From Methylonatrum sp040877625 (lineage in GTDB: Bacteria; Pseudomonadota; Gammaproteobacteria; Nitrococcales; Aquisalimonadaceae): a DNA stretch of 64,000 bases. The notes under the pieces were generated by a model. That model did no database searches. It saw only the letters and a list, made by a program, of their open reading frames with translations, and was not told where the DNA came from. The position numbers and the translations under genes are program-made. The number at the start of each line of letters is the position of its first letter. Within the stretch, counting starts at the first letter, position 1. This document shows, one piece after another, positions 1-9,252 of the stretch. The stretch covers positions 89,584 through 153,583 of the forward strand of contig JBBDNK010000008.1 in NCBI GenBank assembly GCA_040877625.1, given 5' to 3'.

Positions 1-20
1 ACATGGATGGCTCCCTGGAA

Positions 21-1979
21 CTACATCGAACCGCTTGTGTTATTGGTCTTATCCGGACGCCATGAATATACTTCAAAGGCGTCGTCGTCAGACGTGAACG
101 CCAACGTTAGCCTAGGCATCTCGATAAGTTGCCGCTCCCACTGGTTCCATCGGCGTGAGCGTTTTCCAACGACAATCCATGTCCTTTGATTATTGGCGAC
201 CAAAAACTCCCTCATGTCAATCGCTGTGGACAGTAGTTGACTCCCTGTCCATATTTCTCTTTGCTTCCCTTCGCAGGCTTGGTTCCGATAGCGTGGGTCG
301 CTCCTGTCGAGATAAATGGCATCTAGCCTATCTGCATAAATGTTGATTGGTGTGATTGTCGATAAAATGGTGTCATCTTCCGTGGCGCTATGTCTAAGAA
401 AATCAGCTGGACCAGCGTGATCATAACGTGCGTAATAATGCCTGGTCAGGATGTCAGAGTAACCAACTCGAAAGTTCGCCTCATAGGAGTCGATTGCTCG
501 AAGGTGTTGGAAATCAAAGTCAGATGAGATTAGGAATAATGCTGGCAGAGTCAGTAACCATTTTTGCATCGGCGCTGACCACGGGGCGAAACTCAGGGCA
601 GTTCTGGATAATGCGGCCACTGCCGTGATAATAAATAAAGGGTATGAAAAGAAAAAGTATCTTGTCTCGTTGACGGGAGTGGGAATAAGAGCTACAAGCG
701 TTAAGCTAATGAGGCACAGGCAAAGTAAAACACCGAGGCATTTTTCTCGCTCAAAGCCGTGATATAGAACCAGGATAGATCCAACAACGTAAGATAGAGC
801 CAGAAATATAGCAATATCTGGAAGGACTTGATACATCGGTTGTATAATGGCGCTAATAATGTCCGGCATATTGATCAGTCTGCGAATAGATGCAGGTAAG
901 CTGTATTCGAAAGACAAGATCAAAAAAGCAATCCACCCAACGGTTAAAAAAGTATTCACTGTAAGATTTGTCTGTACGCTTCGACGGCGCACTTCCTCAG
1001 ATCCCAGCCACCCTGATACCATTATTCCACCGAACAGGATGGCGGCGAACATCACGTGACCGCTGAACACGAGAAGCGATCCGCACAGCATGCCGAGTTG
1101 AAGCATGTGGGGAAGTGCCCTGTCAGCCAGCAGCTTCCACGCGGCGTAACTCAGTGCGAGTAGGCACAGCGTTACGAAAACTGTCCCCGACCACGTTGAT
1201 AGCGCCAGGGCAATATGATCCGTCGACGGGATCAGATTGCTCAGGCTGCGCCTACTAGTTCCCTCCATGCCACTCATTGCCGATGCCTGAGCTGCAATGA
1301 ACCTGAAATCTGTTTGCGAAAACCAGATGGAGCCAATCAGGACAAGAGTGGATATCGAAATCCATATCCACGATGTGCGAAACTGCTTTATAAAAAACGG
1401 CAAAAAGTTCAGAACAGCGAGAAAAATCCCTCCCTCCCATGTCAGTAAACCAATCACAGTGAGTGCTATTATCCATTTCCAGCGATGATATTCAGTCCGT
1501 GTTATCAGGAAATAAAGATGATAAATGTGCCAGATAAAGATTGCCTGAAAAGGGGCATACATTCTCCCAAAACGGGCCATCTCAATCTGCCATGTGGAAA
1601 GCAGAAGCACGATGAGTACCAGGAACGCTATTCTGCGCCCTGCCGCATCACGCGTTATGAAAAATGCGGCTGGAATTACTGCCAGGCTGGCTACAACGGA
1701 TAATCCTCTGAGTGTCAGTTCAGAGCTGACGCCCATCGCGACGAACGGGACGGCAAGGTATTGATAGGTTATTCCTCGTAAATAATATCCTCCGCACGGG
1801 AACTCTGGAACGCCAGTTTTCAGAATAAATTCTACAGATTGTGCAATATAAAATTCGTCTACGGAGAGTGGCCAAGTGCCTAATCCAATCAGTCTGAAAT
1901 AGATCCCTGCCATGAATGCAAGAACGACAAGTCCACCCCAGATCCATATGTCGTTGTTCCAGCGATTAGTGCTGATCAT
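21..1979 (-). CDS. Polytopic membrane glycosyltransferase, family 39-like
   Basis: A 652-residue protein with many hydrophobic segments (about 10-12 by eye) and a C-terminal soluble tail of about 150 residues. After the first membrane segment comes an acidic pair in LSVDEFY, as in the first periplasmic loop of GT39/ArnT/PMT-type enzymes, which use polyprenyl-phosphate sugars as donors. The gene is complete: ATG at 1979, TAG at 21-23. Base composition is visibly more AT-rich than the neighbours, which suggests a separate origin. It is divergent from the acyl-module unit at 2170. The GT39-like assignment rests on topology and the acidic pair; the donor and acceptor sugars cannot be read. Confidence 0.6.
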   Translation of the reverse strand: MISTNRWNNDIWIWGGLVVLAFMAGIYFRLIGLGTWPLSVDEFYIAQSVEFILKTGVPEFPCGGYYLRGITYQYLAVPFVAMGVSSELTLRGLSVVASLAVIPAAFFITRDAAGRRIAFLVLIVLLLSTWQIEMARFGRMYAPFQAIFIWHIYHLYFLITRTEYHRWKWIIALTVIGLLTWEGGIFLAVLNFLPFFIKQFRTSWIWISISTLVLIGSIWFSQTDFRFIAAQASAMSGMEGTSRRSLSNLIPSTDHIALALSTWSGTVFVTLCLLALSYAAWKLLADRALPHMLQLGMLCGSLLVFSGHVMFAAILFGGIMVSGWLGSEEVRRRSVQTNLTVNTFLTVGWIAFLILSFEYSLPASIRRLINMPDIISAIIQPMYQVLPDIAIFLALSYVVGSILVLYHGFEREKCLGVLLCLCLISLTLVALIPTPVNETRYFFFSYPLFIITAVAALSRTALSFAPWSAPMQKWLLTLPALFLISSDFDFQHLRAIDSYEANFRVGYSDILTRHYYARYDHAGPADFLRHSATEDDTILSTITPINIYADRLDAIYLDRSDPRYRNQACEGKQREIWTGSQLLSTAIDMREFLVANNQRTWIVVGKRSRRWNQWERQLIEMPRLTLAFTSDDDAFEVYSWRPDKTNNTSGSM

Positions 1980-2169
1980 CTTTTTGCTCTACGCTGCCGA
2001 AGCCGATGGCGAGTAACAATTTATTCGATAATTACTCATTGTCACCGCCATAGTCAATCTCCAATCGATTGCTAAGGATTCTCCTTGTAAAGAAGGGATG
2101 AAGCTGTTTGCAGTTCCTCACAACGTTTCTGTCAGTTCGTCGTCGGTGTAGTATCTGGCTATAAATTGG

Positions 2170-3810
2170 TTGCTCGCCTACGGGGTCGTGTTCGAAGTGG
2201 TTCAGCGGGAGTTTGAAGTCGCAATGTCCCTGGTGGACGCGTTCGCCGCGTTGACCGGTGACCGTAGCTCTCTGCATGTGGACGACGCCGTTGCCCGGCG
2301 CAGCCGGTATCGCCGGCGCGTGGCGCATGGCATGTTGCCGCTGGCTTCGCTGGCGATGATCCAGCTGGAGCACCCACAGGGTCACATCCGGTTTCAGCGT
2401 CTGAAGGGGCGGTTTCTAAGGCCGTTGTGGCCGGGCGAGCAGGTCAGTATGCGCATCGAGATCGCCCCGGCCGAGGGCGATCTCCGCACGTTCAGCGCCA
2501 CGCTGGTCAAGCTTTCGGACGCAAGCATCCTGACGCGCGTGACGGGTGCCTACCGAGTGGTTTCTGCTCCGGGGGCGCCCAGTCGTGCGGAGTCCGCCGC
2601 CTCCGGATTCTGCGACGAAACGCTGGTGGAACTCGATCAGGGGATGGATGCACTGGAGGGGCGTCGGGAGTCGCTGCGGTGGCGGCCCCATGATGCCGCG
2701 TTGACGGCTTTCGCGGTAGAGATTCTCGGCCCCATGGGGGTGGAGCTAGCCGTCCCGCCGTGCCCCAATCTCATCGCTACGCTCATGATGTCGCCACTGG
2801 TGGGCATGCGTTTGCCGGGGCGGCGTGCCACGTTCCTGTCATTTGATCTTGCATTCAAGAGCGATATCTCCATGGCCACTGGTTGTGAGATCACCGGCAC
2901 GGTTACGCACCGGCAGCCGGCCGCGGATCTCATGAAGGCGGACGTGGAGGTGCGCGACGGTGTCGATACTGTCGCGACCGGTGCGTTGGAGACGCTGGTC
3001 AACCCGCCGCCAAGCCGCATGCCGAGCTGTGCGGAACTGAGCGCCTCCGCGCTGGATCTCGGGCTGACCGGCAAGGTGGCCGTCGTGGTCGGCGGCAGCC
3101 GCGGCATCGGCGAAACCACGGCGAAACTGCTGGCCTTGCTGGGCGCGCGTGTCACGTTGACCTATTTCCGGGGGCGCAATGATGCCGAACGAATCGTTGC
3201 CGAGATACGCGAGCATGGCGGCGTGGCGGATTGCGCGCTCTGCGACGTCCGCGACGAGACGCAGGTGAGCGCCTTGATGCGGGAGATAGCCGAGCGGGAA
3301 GGGGGCATCGATATCCTCGTCAACTGCGCTGTTCACGATTTCTCGCCGATGCCGGCGATGGATGCGCGCTGGGATGACTACCTCGCTGAGCTGGAAGTCT
3401 CCGTCAAGGGTTATCATGCCACCTGTCGCGGTGCCGTGCCGGTCATGCGCAAGGCGGGGCGCGGCAAGATCATCAATTTCTCGTCGGTGGCGGTGCGTAT
3501 TCCGGTTTCCGGGCAGAGCCGTTACATCACGGCCAAGAGCGCGGTGGAGGGGTACACCAGGAGCCTCGCGCAGGAGCTTGCGGGCAGCAATATCCAGGTC
3601 AATCTGGTCATTCCCGGCATGACGGAAACGGATCTGGTAGCGGCGATCCCGACGACGTATCGGGACAGGCTCAGTGCCGCTCGCGCCTCCGGGCGCCACG
3701 TCGGCCCCGCCGAAGTTGCGCAGGCTGTCGCGTTTCTGTCCTCGCAGTGGTCGAATGCGATGACGGGGCAGGCCGTGGTGCTCAACCTCGGGGAACCCCC
3801 GTTTGTCTGA
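2170..3810 (+). CDS. Double-hotdog (MaoC-like) dehydratase fused to SDR reductase
   Basis: Three parts can be seen. Residues ~15-130 form a MaoC/R-hydratase-type hotdog with FAALTGDRSSLHVDD and VAHGML. Residues ~150-280 look like a second, degenerate hotdog. From ~300 there is a short-chain dehydrogenase with cofactor motif GGSRGIG (residue ~307), NCA in place of NAG, and catalytic YITAK preceded by SSVAV. This combination could dehydrate/hydrate and reduce a 3-oxo or 3-hydroxyacyl thioester. It heads a unit with FkbH-like, ACP and acyltransferase genes, so an ACP-bound substrate is likely (inference). The start is uncertain: TTG 2170 opens the frame after the stop at 2149, but GTG 2188 or ATG 2224 are possible. 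Confidence 0.75.
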   Translation: MLAYGVVFEVVQREFEVAMSLVDAFAALTGDRSSLHVDDAVARRSRYRRRVAHGMLPLASLAMIQLEHPQGHIRFQRLKGRFLRPLWPGEQVSMRIEIAPAEGDLRTFSATLVKLSDASILTRVTGAYRVVSAPGAPSRAESAASGFCDETLVELDQGMDALEGRRESLRWRPHDAALTAFAVEILGPMGVELAVPPCPNLIATLMMSPLVGMRLPGRRATFLSFDLAFKSDISMATGCEITGTVTHRQPAADLMKADVEVRDGVDTVATGALETLVNPPPSRMPSCAELSASALDLGLTGKVAVVVGGSRGIGETTAKLLALLGARVTLTYFRGRNDAERIVAEIREHGGVADCALCDVRDETQVSALMREIAEREGGIDILVNCAVHDFSPMPAMDARWDDYLAELEVSVKGYHATCRGAVPVMRKAGRGKIINFSSVAVRIPVSGQSRYITAKSAVEGYTRSLAQELAGSNIQVNLVIPGMTETDLVAAIPTTYRDRLSAARASGRHVGPAEVAQAVAFLSSQWSNAMTGQAVVLNLGEPPFV

Positions 3811-3840
3811 GCAGGCGGGTTCTGCAACAAGGGGGGTATC

Positions 3841-5802
3841 GTGCGGGATACCGCCCTGTCGTATGATTTCGGGGGGCGGAGTCAACGTCGTGGCGTAATC
3901 GAAAATAGGCTTGGGGGCACGGTCGCATTGGGCACAGCACGCAGTGAAATTCGTCAGGCGTTGAAAGGCGCCTCTTCATGGTCACAATTGTTGCCGGTGG
4001 TGCAGGGTCTGGCGTCCGAGGATGTCGACGGGGCGATGGTGGACATGGTTCACCGCGCCGTGGAGCGCCTGGACGGTGCGGCCGACGTTCGGCTTGCCTA
4101 CCTGTCCGATCAGACGCTTGACCCCCTGTCCCGGCATGTCGCCGCCCATGCGGCGATGGATGGCATTCGGTTGGGTTCCTACGTAGGGCCTTACGATCAG
4201 CATTTTCAGGAGGTGCTGGATCCCGCAAGCGGCCTGGCGGCGTTCGATCCGGACGTGATTTTTTTGAATTTGAGCCTTGGGTTCCTGGCGCCGCCGCTGG
4301 TGGCCGGGTTTCTCGATTTGTCACCCGACGATCGACGTGCCGCGATCACGGACGTCATTTCCCACCTGCGCAGTTGGGCGGATGCCGCTTGTGAGCGGAC
4401 CCGTGCCACGCTGATCATCGCCAATTTCCCGCGGCCGCTTCACCCTGCCGCCGGCATTGCCGACAGCAGCCTGGATTGCGGCGAGGCGGAGTTCCATGCG
4501 GAGTTGAACCTGGCCCTGTTGCGTGAATTCCGCAGCCACACCCGGGTGAGCGTGCTCGATATCGATCTGGTTCTTGCGCGTGTGGGCCGCGAGCGCGCGC
4601 TGAATCCGCGCATGGCCTATCTGGCAAAAATGCCCTGGGACGAGGTGGCGCTGCCGGAACTGTCCTCGGAACTGCTGCGCTATGTGCGCGCGGTGCGCGG
4701 AGATATACGCAAGTGCCTGGTGCTGGATCTGGACAACACACTGTGGGGCGGGGTGGTTGGCGAGGACGGCGTATGGGGCGTGCGTGTGGGCGACGGCGAT
4801 GCCGAGTCCAGGGCCTATGCGGATTTTCAACGCGTGGTGAAATCGCTGATGCGGCGCGGCGTGGTGCTGGCTGTCTGCAGCAAGAACAACCGCGATGACG
4901 TGGTCGAGTTGTTCGAGGCGCGCGAGGATATGCCGCTGCGCTGGGATGATTTCGCCACCGTGCGCATCAACTGGGAGCACAAGCACCTGAACCTGCAGGC
5001 CATTGCCGAGGAGCTGAACATCGGCGTCGACAGCCTGGTTTTTGTTGACGACAACCCGGTGGAATGCGAAATGGTGCGCGAGATGCTGCCCGCGGTGCAC
5101 ACCATCCTGCTGCCGGAGGATCCGGCCGTGCGGCCCGGGCTGCTGCGCGGCCTGGCCGCGTTCGAGACGTTGCGGATCACCGGTGAGGACGTTGCCAAGC
5201 TGGCGCAGTACCGCCAGAATGCCGCGCGCGCCGCGACGCTCAACCAGGCCGGCGATCTGACCGCTTTTCTGGAGGATCTCGACACCCGTGTGGTCCTGGA
5301 GCAGGCGGCGGCGCAACATGTGCCGCGTGTTCATCAGCTGTTCATGAAGACCAACCAGTTCAACGTCACCACGCAGCGGTATTCCGTGGCCGATGTCGAG
5401 AGCTTTCTCGATAACCCCGATTGTCAGCTCCGCGTGGCCTCGGTGTCGGACCGATTCGGCGATCTCGGCCTGGTGGTGCAGTACCTGGTGCGGCTGGACG
5501 GCGAGGTGGGGGTCATCGACAGCTTTCTGATGAGCTGCCGGGCCATGGGCCGTGGTATAGAGACCGCGCTGATGAACGAGATCAAGCGCGAGCTTCTGGA
5601 CTCAGGGCGTGTTCAGCGCCTTGAGGCGCGGTACGTGCCGACGCGCAAGAATGCGCCGGTGCGAACGTTCTTCGATGACCAGGGCTTCGAGCGAATCGAA
5701 GAAGACAACGAGGGCAACTGCCGCTATCGGCTGGATGCGGCCCAGGCCGCGGGCCTGGCGTGCCCCGGCATAACGGTGGAAAAACGGTATTCGGAGGAAT
5801 AA
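3841..5802 (+). CDS. FkbH-like HAD-IIIC family protein
   Basis: This 653-residue protein resembles the long form of FkbH-like proteins. Residues ~60-270 are an SGNH-like region. A HAD domain begins near residue 290 with VLDLDNTLWGG (the DxDxT nucleophile motif) and contains CSKNN and FVDDNP. The C-terminal ~180 residues look GNAT-like. Characterised FkbH proteins take the glyceryl group of 1,3-bisphosphoglycerate, dephosphorylate it and load it on an acyl carrier protein. An ACP gene starts inside this gene's stop codon (TAATG), which fits that role. Start GTG 3841 has an AAGGGGGG ribosome-binding site. The acyl product is inferred, not shown. Confidence 0.82.
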   Translation: MRDTALSYDFGGRSQRRGVIENRLGGTVALGTARSEIRQALKGASSWSQLLPVVQGLASEDVDGAMVDMVHRAVERLDGAADVRLAYLSDQTLDPLSRHVAAHAAMDGIRLGSYVGPYDQHFQEVLDPASGLAAFDPDVIFLNLSLGFLAPPLVAGFLDLSPDDRRAAITDVISHLRSWADAACERTRATLIIANFPRPLHPAAGIADSSLDCGEAEFHAELNLALLREFRSHTRVSVLDIDLVLARVGRERALNPRMAYLAKMPWDEVALPELSSELLRYVRAVRGDIRKCLVLDLDNTLWGGVVGEDGVWGVRVGDGDAESRAYADFQRVVKSLMRRGVVLAVCSKNNRDDVVELFEAREDMPLRWDDFATVRINWEHKHLNLQAIAEELNIGVDSLVFVDDNPVECEMVREMLPAVHTILLPEDPAVRPGLLRGLAAFETLRITGEDVAKLAQYRQNAARAATLNQAGDLTAFLEDLDTRVVLEQAAAQHVPRVHQLFMKTNQFNVTTQRYSVADVESFLDNPDCQLRVASVSDRFGDLGLVVQYLVRLDGEVGVIDSFLMSCRAMGRGIETALMNEIKRELLDSGRVQRLEARYVPTRKNAPVRTFFDDQGFERIEEDNEGNCRYRLDAAQAAGLACPGITVEKRYSEE

Positions 5803-6038
5803 TGCAAGACGGATTGCGCAGTGCGTTCGCGGACCTTTTCGGCCTGGATGAGAGCGAAGTCACGGAGGAGCTGACACCGGATTCGGTGGATCTCTGGGAT
5901 TCTCTCAATCATTTGCGGCTGATAACGGCCCTGGAGGAGGCGTTCGGCATCAAGCTCACCATGGCCGAGATCGAGTACATGATGGGGAGTGTGGCGAAGG
6001 TGCGGGAAGTGCTGGAGCGGCATGGGGCGGGGCAATGA
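5802..6038 (+). CDS. Acyl carrier protein
   Basis: A 78-residue acidic, helical protein containing DLWDSLNHL. The serine of this DSL motif is the expected phosphopantetheine attachment site. Start ATG 5802 shares its A with the TAA stop of the FkbH-like gene and is preceded by CGGAGGAAT, a good ribosome-binding site, so the two are translationally coupled. Its 3' end overlaps the acyltransferase start (ATGA). It is a dedicated carrier for this unit rather than the fatty-acid-synthesis ACP, judging by context. Confidence 0.88.
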   Translation: MQDGLRSAFADLFGLDESEVTEELTPDSVDLWDSLNHLRLITALEEAFGIKLTMAEIEYMMGSVAKVREVLERHGAGQ

Positions 6039-6562
6039 AGCTTCTCCACCGCATTCGCCGTTTAGCCGTGCCGTCGTTTGTCGTGACGCTGTGGTACCTG
6101 TTGCGACACCGATGCCGGATCAGCCCACGGGCTGAAGTCGAGATCAACGCGCTTTTGACTATGGGTGCCGGAACCGAGGTCAATGCCTTCAGCAAACTCA
6201 AGGTTAGCGGCGGCGTGTTGCGCATCGGCAGGAACGTGAGCGTGTCCACCTGCTGCTTCATTTCGGCGTCCGAGGGCGGCGTGGAGATTGGCGACTACAC
6301 CATGGTAGGCCCGAACGTCAGCATCGTTGGCAATAACTACCGTTATGATCGGATCGATGTTCCCACCGTTCTGCAGGAAAAGACGTCCAAGGGCATCCGT
6401 ATCGCCGACAACGTCTGGCTTGGTGCCGGCGCGGTGGTGCTGGACGGCGCGCGTATCGACGCCGGTGTCATCGTCGCCCCCAATTCGGTGGTTTCCGGCC
6501 ATGTACCGGAGAATGCGGTCGTTCAGGGGAATCCCGCGCGGGTGATTTTCACTCGGCGTTAG
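6035..6562 (+). CDS. Left-handed beta-helix (hexapeptide) acyltransferase
   Basis: A 175-residue protein with hexapeptide-repeat runs such as IRIADNVWLGAGAVVLDGA and the typical ending VVQGNPARVI. This is the LacA/NodL/maltose-acetyltransferase fold, which moves acyl groups from CoA or ACP to sugar hydroxyls or amines. It overlaps the ACP gene by four bases (ATGA), so I infer that it transfers the ACP-borne group to a sugar. Its last 14 bases overlap the convergent epimerase gene. No transmembrane domain is evident beyond a hydrophobic stretch near residues 10-25. Confidence 0.82.
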   Translation: MKLLHRIRRLAVPSFVVTLWYLLRHRCRISPRAEVEINALLTMGAGTEVNAFSKLKVSGGVLRIGRNVSVSTCCFISASEGGVEIGDYTMVGPNVSIVGNNYRYDRIDVPTVLQEKTSKGIRIADNVWLGAGAVVLDGARIDAGVIVAPNSVVSGHVPENAVVQGNPARVIFTRR

Positions 6563-7583
6563 AGGTGAACTCCGCACCCCGGCGTGGCGGCAGGTGGCCG
6601 TTTTCCCGATACCACGCCACGGTCAGCGCCAACCCCGCTGCCAGGTCTGTCCAGGCCTGATGATAACCGAGTACGTTTTTTGCCTTATCGCAGTTAAAGG
6701 CGCGGTTGTTGCGGTAGAAACGCACACGCCTGCGGTGGAGTGGCGGCTCGATCCCGAACGGCACGCAGACGGCTTCGCAAAGCACGGCAGCGGCATGGAA
6801 AGGCCAGTATGGAAGCTTCAGCCACGGTGGTGGTGAGCCTACCGCTTCGGCGGCGGCCACCACATAGTCTTTCAGCGGCAGGTATTGCGGCCCCCCGAGT
6901 ATAAACACTTCGCCGCTAATGCCCGGTGTGGTGAGCGCACGCATGATTCCTTCCACCACGTCACTCACGTAAACCGCATGAAAGTTCTCCTGACAGGGCC
7001 CCAGCAGGAGAAAGCGGCGTTTAGTCAGCATGCGAAACATCTTGAGCATGCGCATATCACCCGGGCCGTAAATGGATGCGGGTCGAACGATCACGATTTC
7101 CATGCTCGTCTTCCCCAAATGCTCCCGACAGAGCATTTCCGCTTCCAGCTTGGTCTCCTGGTAGAGGTCCCCGGGGTTGAACGGTGATTGCTCGTCCGCC
7201 GGTGTGGTCTGCACATGGCCGTGGACGCCGATGGTCGAGCAATAAATGAATCGCCGTACACCGGCCCGTTCGGACGCTTCCAACGCGGCCCTGGTGCCTT
7301 CGACATTGATCTTCCGGTAGGTCTCCGGCTTGCCGGAAGCGCTTCGAAAATTGGAGACCAGATGAACCACGGTGTCGGCACCGGCGACCAGTTCGTCCAT
7401 GGCGGCACTGTCCGTGATGTCGGAAATAACCGTACGGGCTGCTCCGATATTCAGCTGCGTTGCCTTGTGCGCATCCCGAGCATGGGCATAGACCTCAATG
7501 CCTTCATCTTTCAGCCTTTTCACAAGGTGTTGACCAAGAAAGCCGGTTGCGCCTGTCACTGCCGTGTTTTTGATCGAGTTCAT
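6549..7583 (-). CDS. NAD(P)-dependent epimerase/dehydratase (extended SDR)
   Basis: A 344-residue extended SDR protein. The N-terminal cofactor motif is TGATGFLG (residues ~10-17), the catalytic pair is in YQETK with an upstream STIG serine, and RPASIYGPGD is the usual post-catalytic motif. It probably oxidises, reduces or epimerises a nucleotide sugar or a related alcohol; the substrate cannot be named. It is the last of four minus-strand genes starting at 11305 and lies 28 bases after the GlpD-like gene. Start ATG 7583 follows a run of G residues that can serve as a ribosome-binding site. Confidence 0.8.
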   Translation of the reverse strand: MNSIKNTAVTGATGFLGQHLVKRLKDEGIEVYAHARDAHKATQLNIGAARTVISDITDSAAMDELVAGADTVVHLVSNFRSASGKPETYRKINVEGTRAALEASERAGVRRFIYCSTIGVHGHVQTTPADEQSPFNPGDLYQETKLEAEMLCREHLGKTSMEIVIVRPASIYGPGDMRMLKMFRMLTKRRFLLLGPCQENFHAVYVSDVVEGIMRALTTPGISGEVFILGGPQYLPLKDYVVAAAEAVGSPPPWLKLPYWPFHAAAVLCEAVCVPFGIEPPLHRRRVRFYRNNRAFNCDKAKNVLGYHQAWTDLAAGLALTVAWYRENGHLPPRRGAEFTSNAE

Positions 7584-7611
7584 GGTTGCCCCCCCCGAGG
7601 CTGAATATTGG

Positions 7612-9252
7612 TCAAGGCAAATCCCAGTGTGGATAGAGCGCCATAATCCCGGTCATTTCCTGATCGCGCCGCTGCGCATCCCAACCGAGCTGGTGCGAGA
7701 GCATATCAGCAAAGTATCCAATTATTTCACTTGACGGTCTGTGACCTGCGCCCAGTCCCGTACGTCTGACGACGAGGTCCGCCAGTGTGTGAACGCTTTC
7801 CTGCTCGATCATGTAAGCGATTTCCGCTCGCAACAGGCCATGAGCGACCGGGACGTGGCTTGTTTGTCCCGGCTCGCGTGCGGCCTGCCCGAGGATGGCT
7901 TCGGCGTCGGTCCCATACCAGTGAAACAGGCGGTGTACGATTTCTTCGCCGAACAGCGGGCTGTATTGTGATTTCGCCCTTTCCAGACGTTCGGCGAGCG
8001 CGACTGGGCTGATGCCCGCCAGTGTGAGCTCATCCTTGTCGGTGCCGGTTTGTAACGACAGGCCTCCCGCGCTTGCCGTCAATTCCACCGCCGATCGCGC
8101 CACGGCCCGCGCGGTGGTGTACTTGACTCCCCGCGCGAAGACCAGCCCCCGCGGGCCGCCGTGGTCGGCGGCATGTGAAATCAATGGCTGGCTGCGGAGT
8201 GTCAGGCGATTTTGCCGCCGGGTAGCCGGTAGCCAGCCCTCGTGAATGCGGGTCACGTCGTTCAGCGTCAGTTCGGGGCCGCCGAATACGGAATTGATAT
8301 CGGCCAGAGCGGCAAGTACCTCCTCCTTCCGGTCCGTCGCGGCGCGCTCGTAATACCAGGTGCCGATGATGCCCTGACCATTCCAGGGCGTGGAGAACAG
8401 CAATTGCTCGGACGGGCGGTGATTGGCGCCGGGCGCGGTCCGGAAGCCGAAGGCAAGCGCTGCCAGCGGGCGATTTATGACCAGATTTACCGCACGCATG
8501 TAGTCCATGGGTGGACTGCATGCGGAAAGGCCATGCCACGAAGCCCCGTAATGTGACCGGCCGGTGCAATCCAGTACCGTGCGTACGGCAAGCTCGCCGG
8601 TTTCGCCCGACAAGGTGTCCGTGATCGCCAGCCGGCTGACGCGGCCTCGCTCCGCAATCAGCCCTGAGGCCTCCACATAGTTCAGCGCAACGGCGCCGTG
8701 TCTCTGTGCCGAGCGTAGAAAGGCCAACCCCAGGCGCTCGGTGTTGACGGCCTGGGCGTCGTACCAGCGGGCGCCCCCCGTGATGCGGCTATCCTCCAGT
8801 TTTGGCACCAGTTCAAGCAGCGTTCGCCGGTCGAATACGCCGGGGGCTGGCGTTCCTGCACCGGGCCAGGGCATGGCCTGTCCACCCGCTAGTCGCTTGT
8901 ACAGCCACAAACCGGTTCGCATCGCCAATTTGCTTCGCGTGGGGTGGGGGTAGGTGGGCATGACGCATTCAAGCGGCCTTACCAGCCCCGGTGCCGCGGA
9001 CAATAGCCATGCCTGCTCACGCGCGGTTTCGCGCATGCGGGCAATGTCCAGGTTCTGAACGTAGCGCAAGCCGCCATGGATGATCTTGAGGCTATTGGCG
9101 GATGTCTGGCTGCCGAAATCGGCGCGTTCCAGGAGCAGTGTTCTAAGCCCTCGACAGGCGGCGACGCGGGCTGCGGCCATGCCGTGGATGCCGCCGCCAA
9201 TGATCGCCATGTCCCAGAGAATGGCGGGATCGGGCAAGCGGTCCGGCTTCAC
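7612..9252 (-). CDS. FAD-dependent oxidoreductase, GlpD (glycerol-3-phosphate dehydrogenase)-like
   Basis: A 546-residue protein with an N-terminal FAD-binding motif IIGGGIHG (Rossmann GxGxxG class), followed by LLLERADFGSQTSANS and IHGGLRY, which match the GlpD/DAO family. The C-terminal ~120 residues correspond to the helical cap domain of GlpD. True GlpD feeds electrons to quinones, but this copy sits between a glycosyltransferase and an epimerase in an EPS region. A role on another polyol, sugar or phosphoester is therefore possible. Start GTG 9252 overlaps the stop of the upstream GT gene (GTGA), indicating translational coupling. Confidence 0.8.
   Translation of the reverse strand: MKPDRLPDPAILWDMAIIGGGIHGMAAARVAACRGLRTLLLERADFGSQTSANSLKIIHGGLRYVQNLDIARMRETAREQAWLLSAAPGLVRPLECVMPTYPHPTRSKLAMRTGLWLYKRLAGGQAMPWPGAGTPAPGVFDRRTLLELVPKLEDSRITGGARWYDAQAVNTERLGLAFLRSAQRHGAVALNYVEASGLIAERGRVSRLAITDTLSGETGELAVRTVLDCTGRSHYGASWHGLSACSPPMDYMRAVNLVINRPLAALAFGFRTAPGANHRPSEQLLFSTPWNGQGIIGTWYYERAATDRKEEVLAALADINSVFGGPELTLNDVTRIHEGWLPATRRQNRLTLRSQPLISHAADHGGPRGLVFARGVKYTTARAVARSAVELTASAGGLSLQTGTDKDELTLAGISPVALAERLERAKSQYSPLFGEEIVHRLFHWYGTDAEAILGQAAREPGQTSHVPVAHGLLRAEIAYMIEQESVHTLADLVVRRTGLGAGHRPSSEIIGYFADMLSHQLGWDAQRRDQEMTGIMALYPHWDLP

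Noticed and set aside
21..1979. The polytopic protein as a candidate exosortase
   Set aside because: It is too long, lacks recognisable exosortase Cys/Arg/His motifs and has the GT39-like acidic pair after the first membrane segment.
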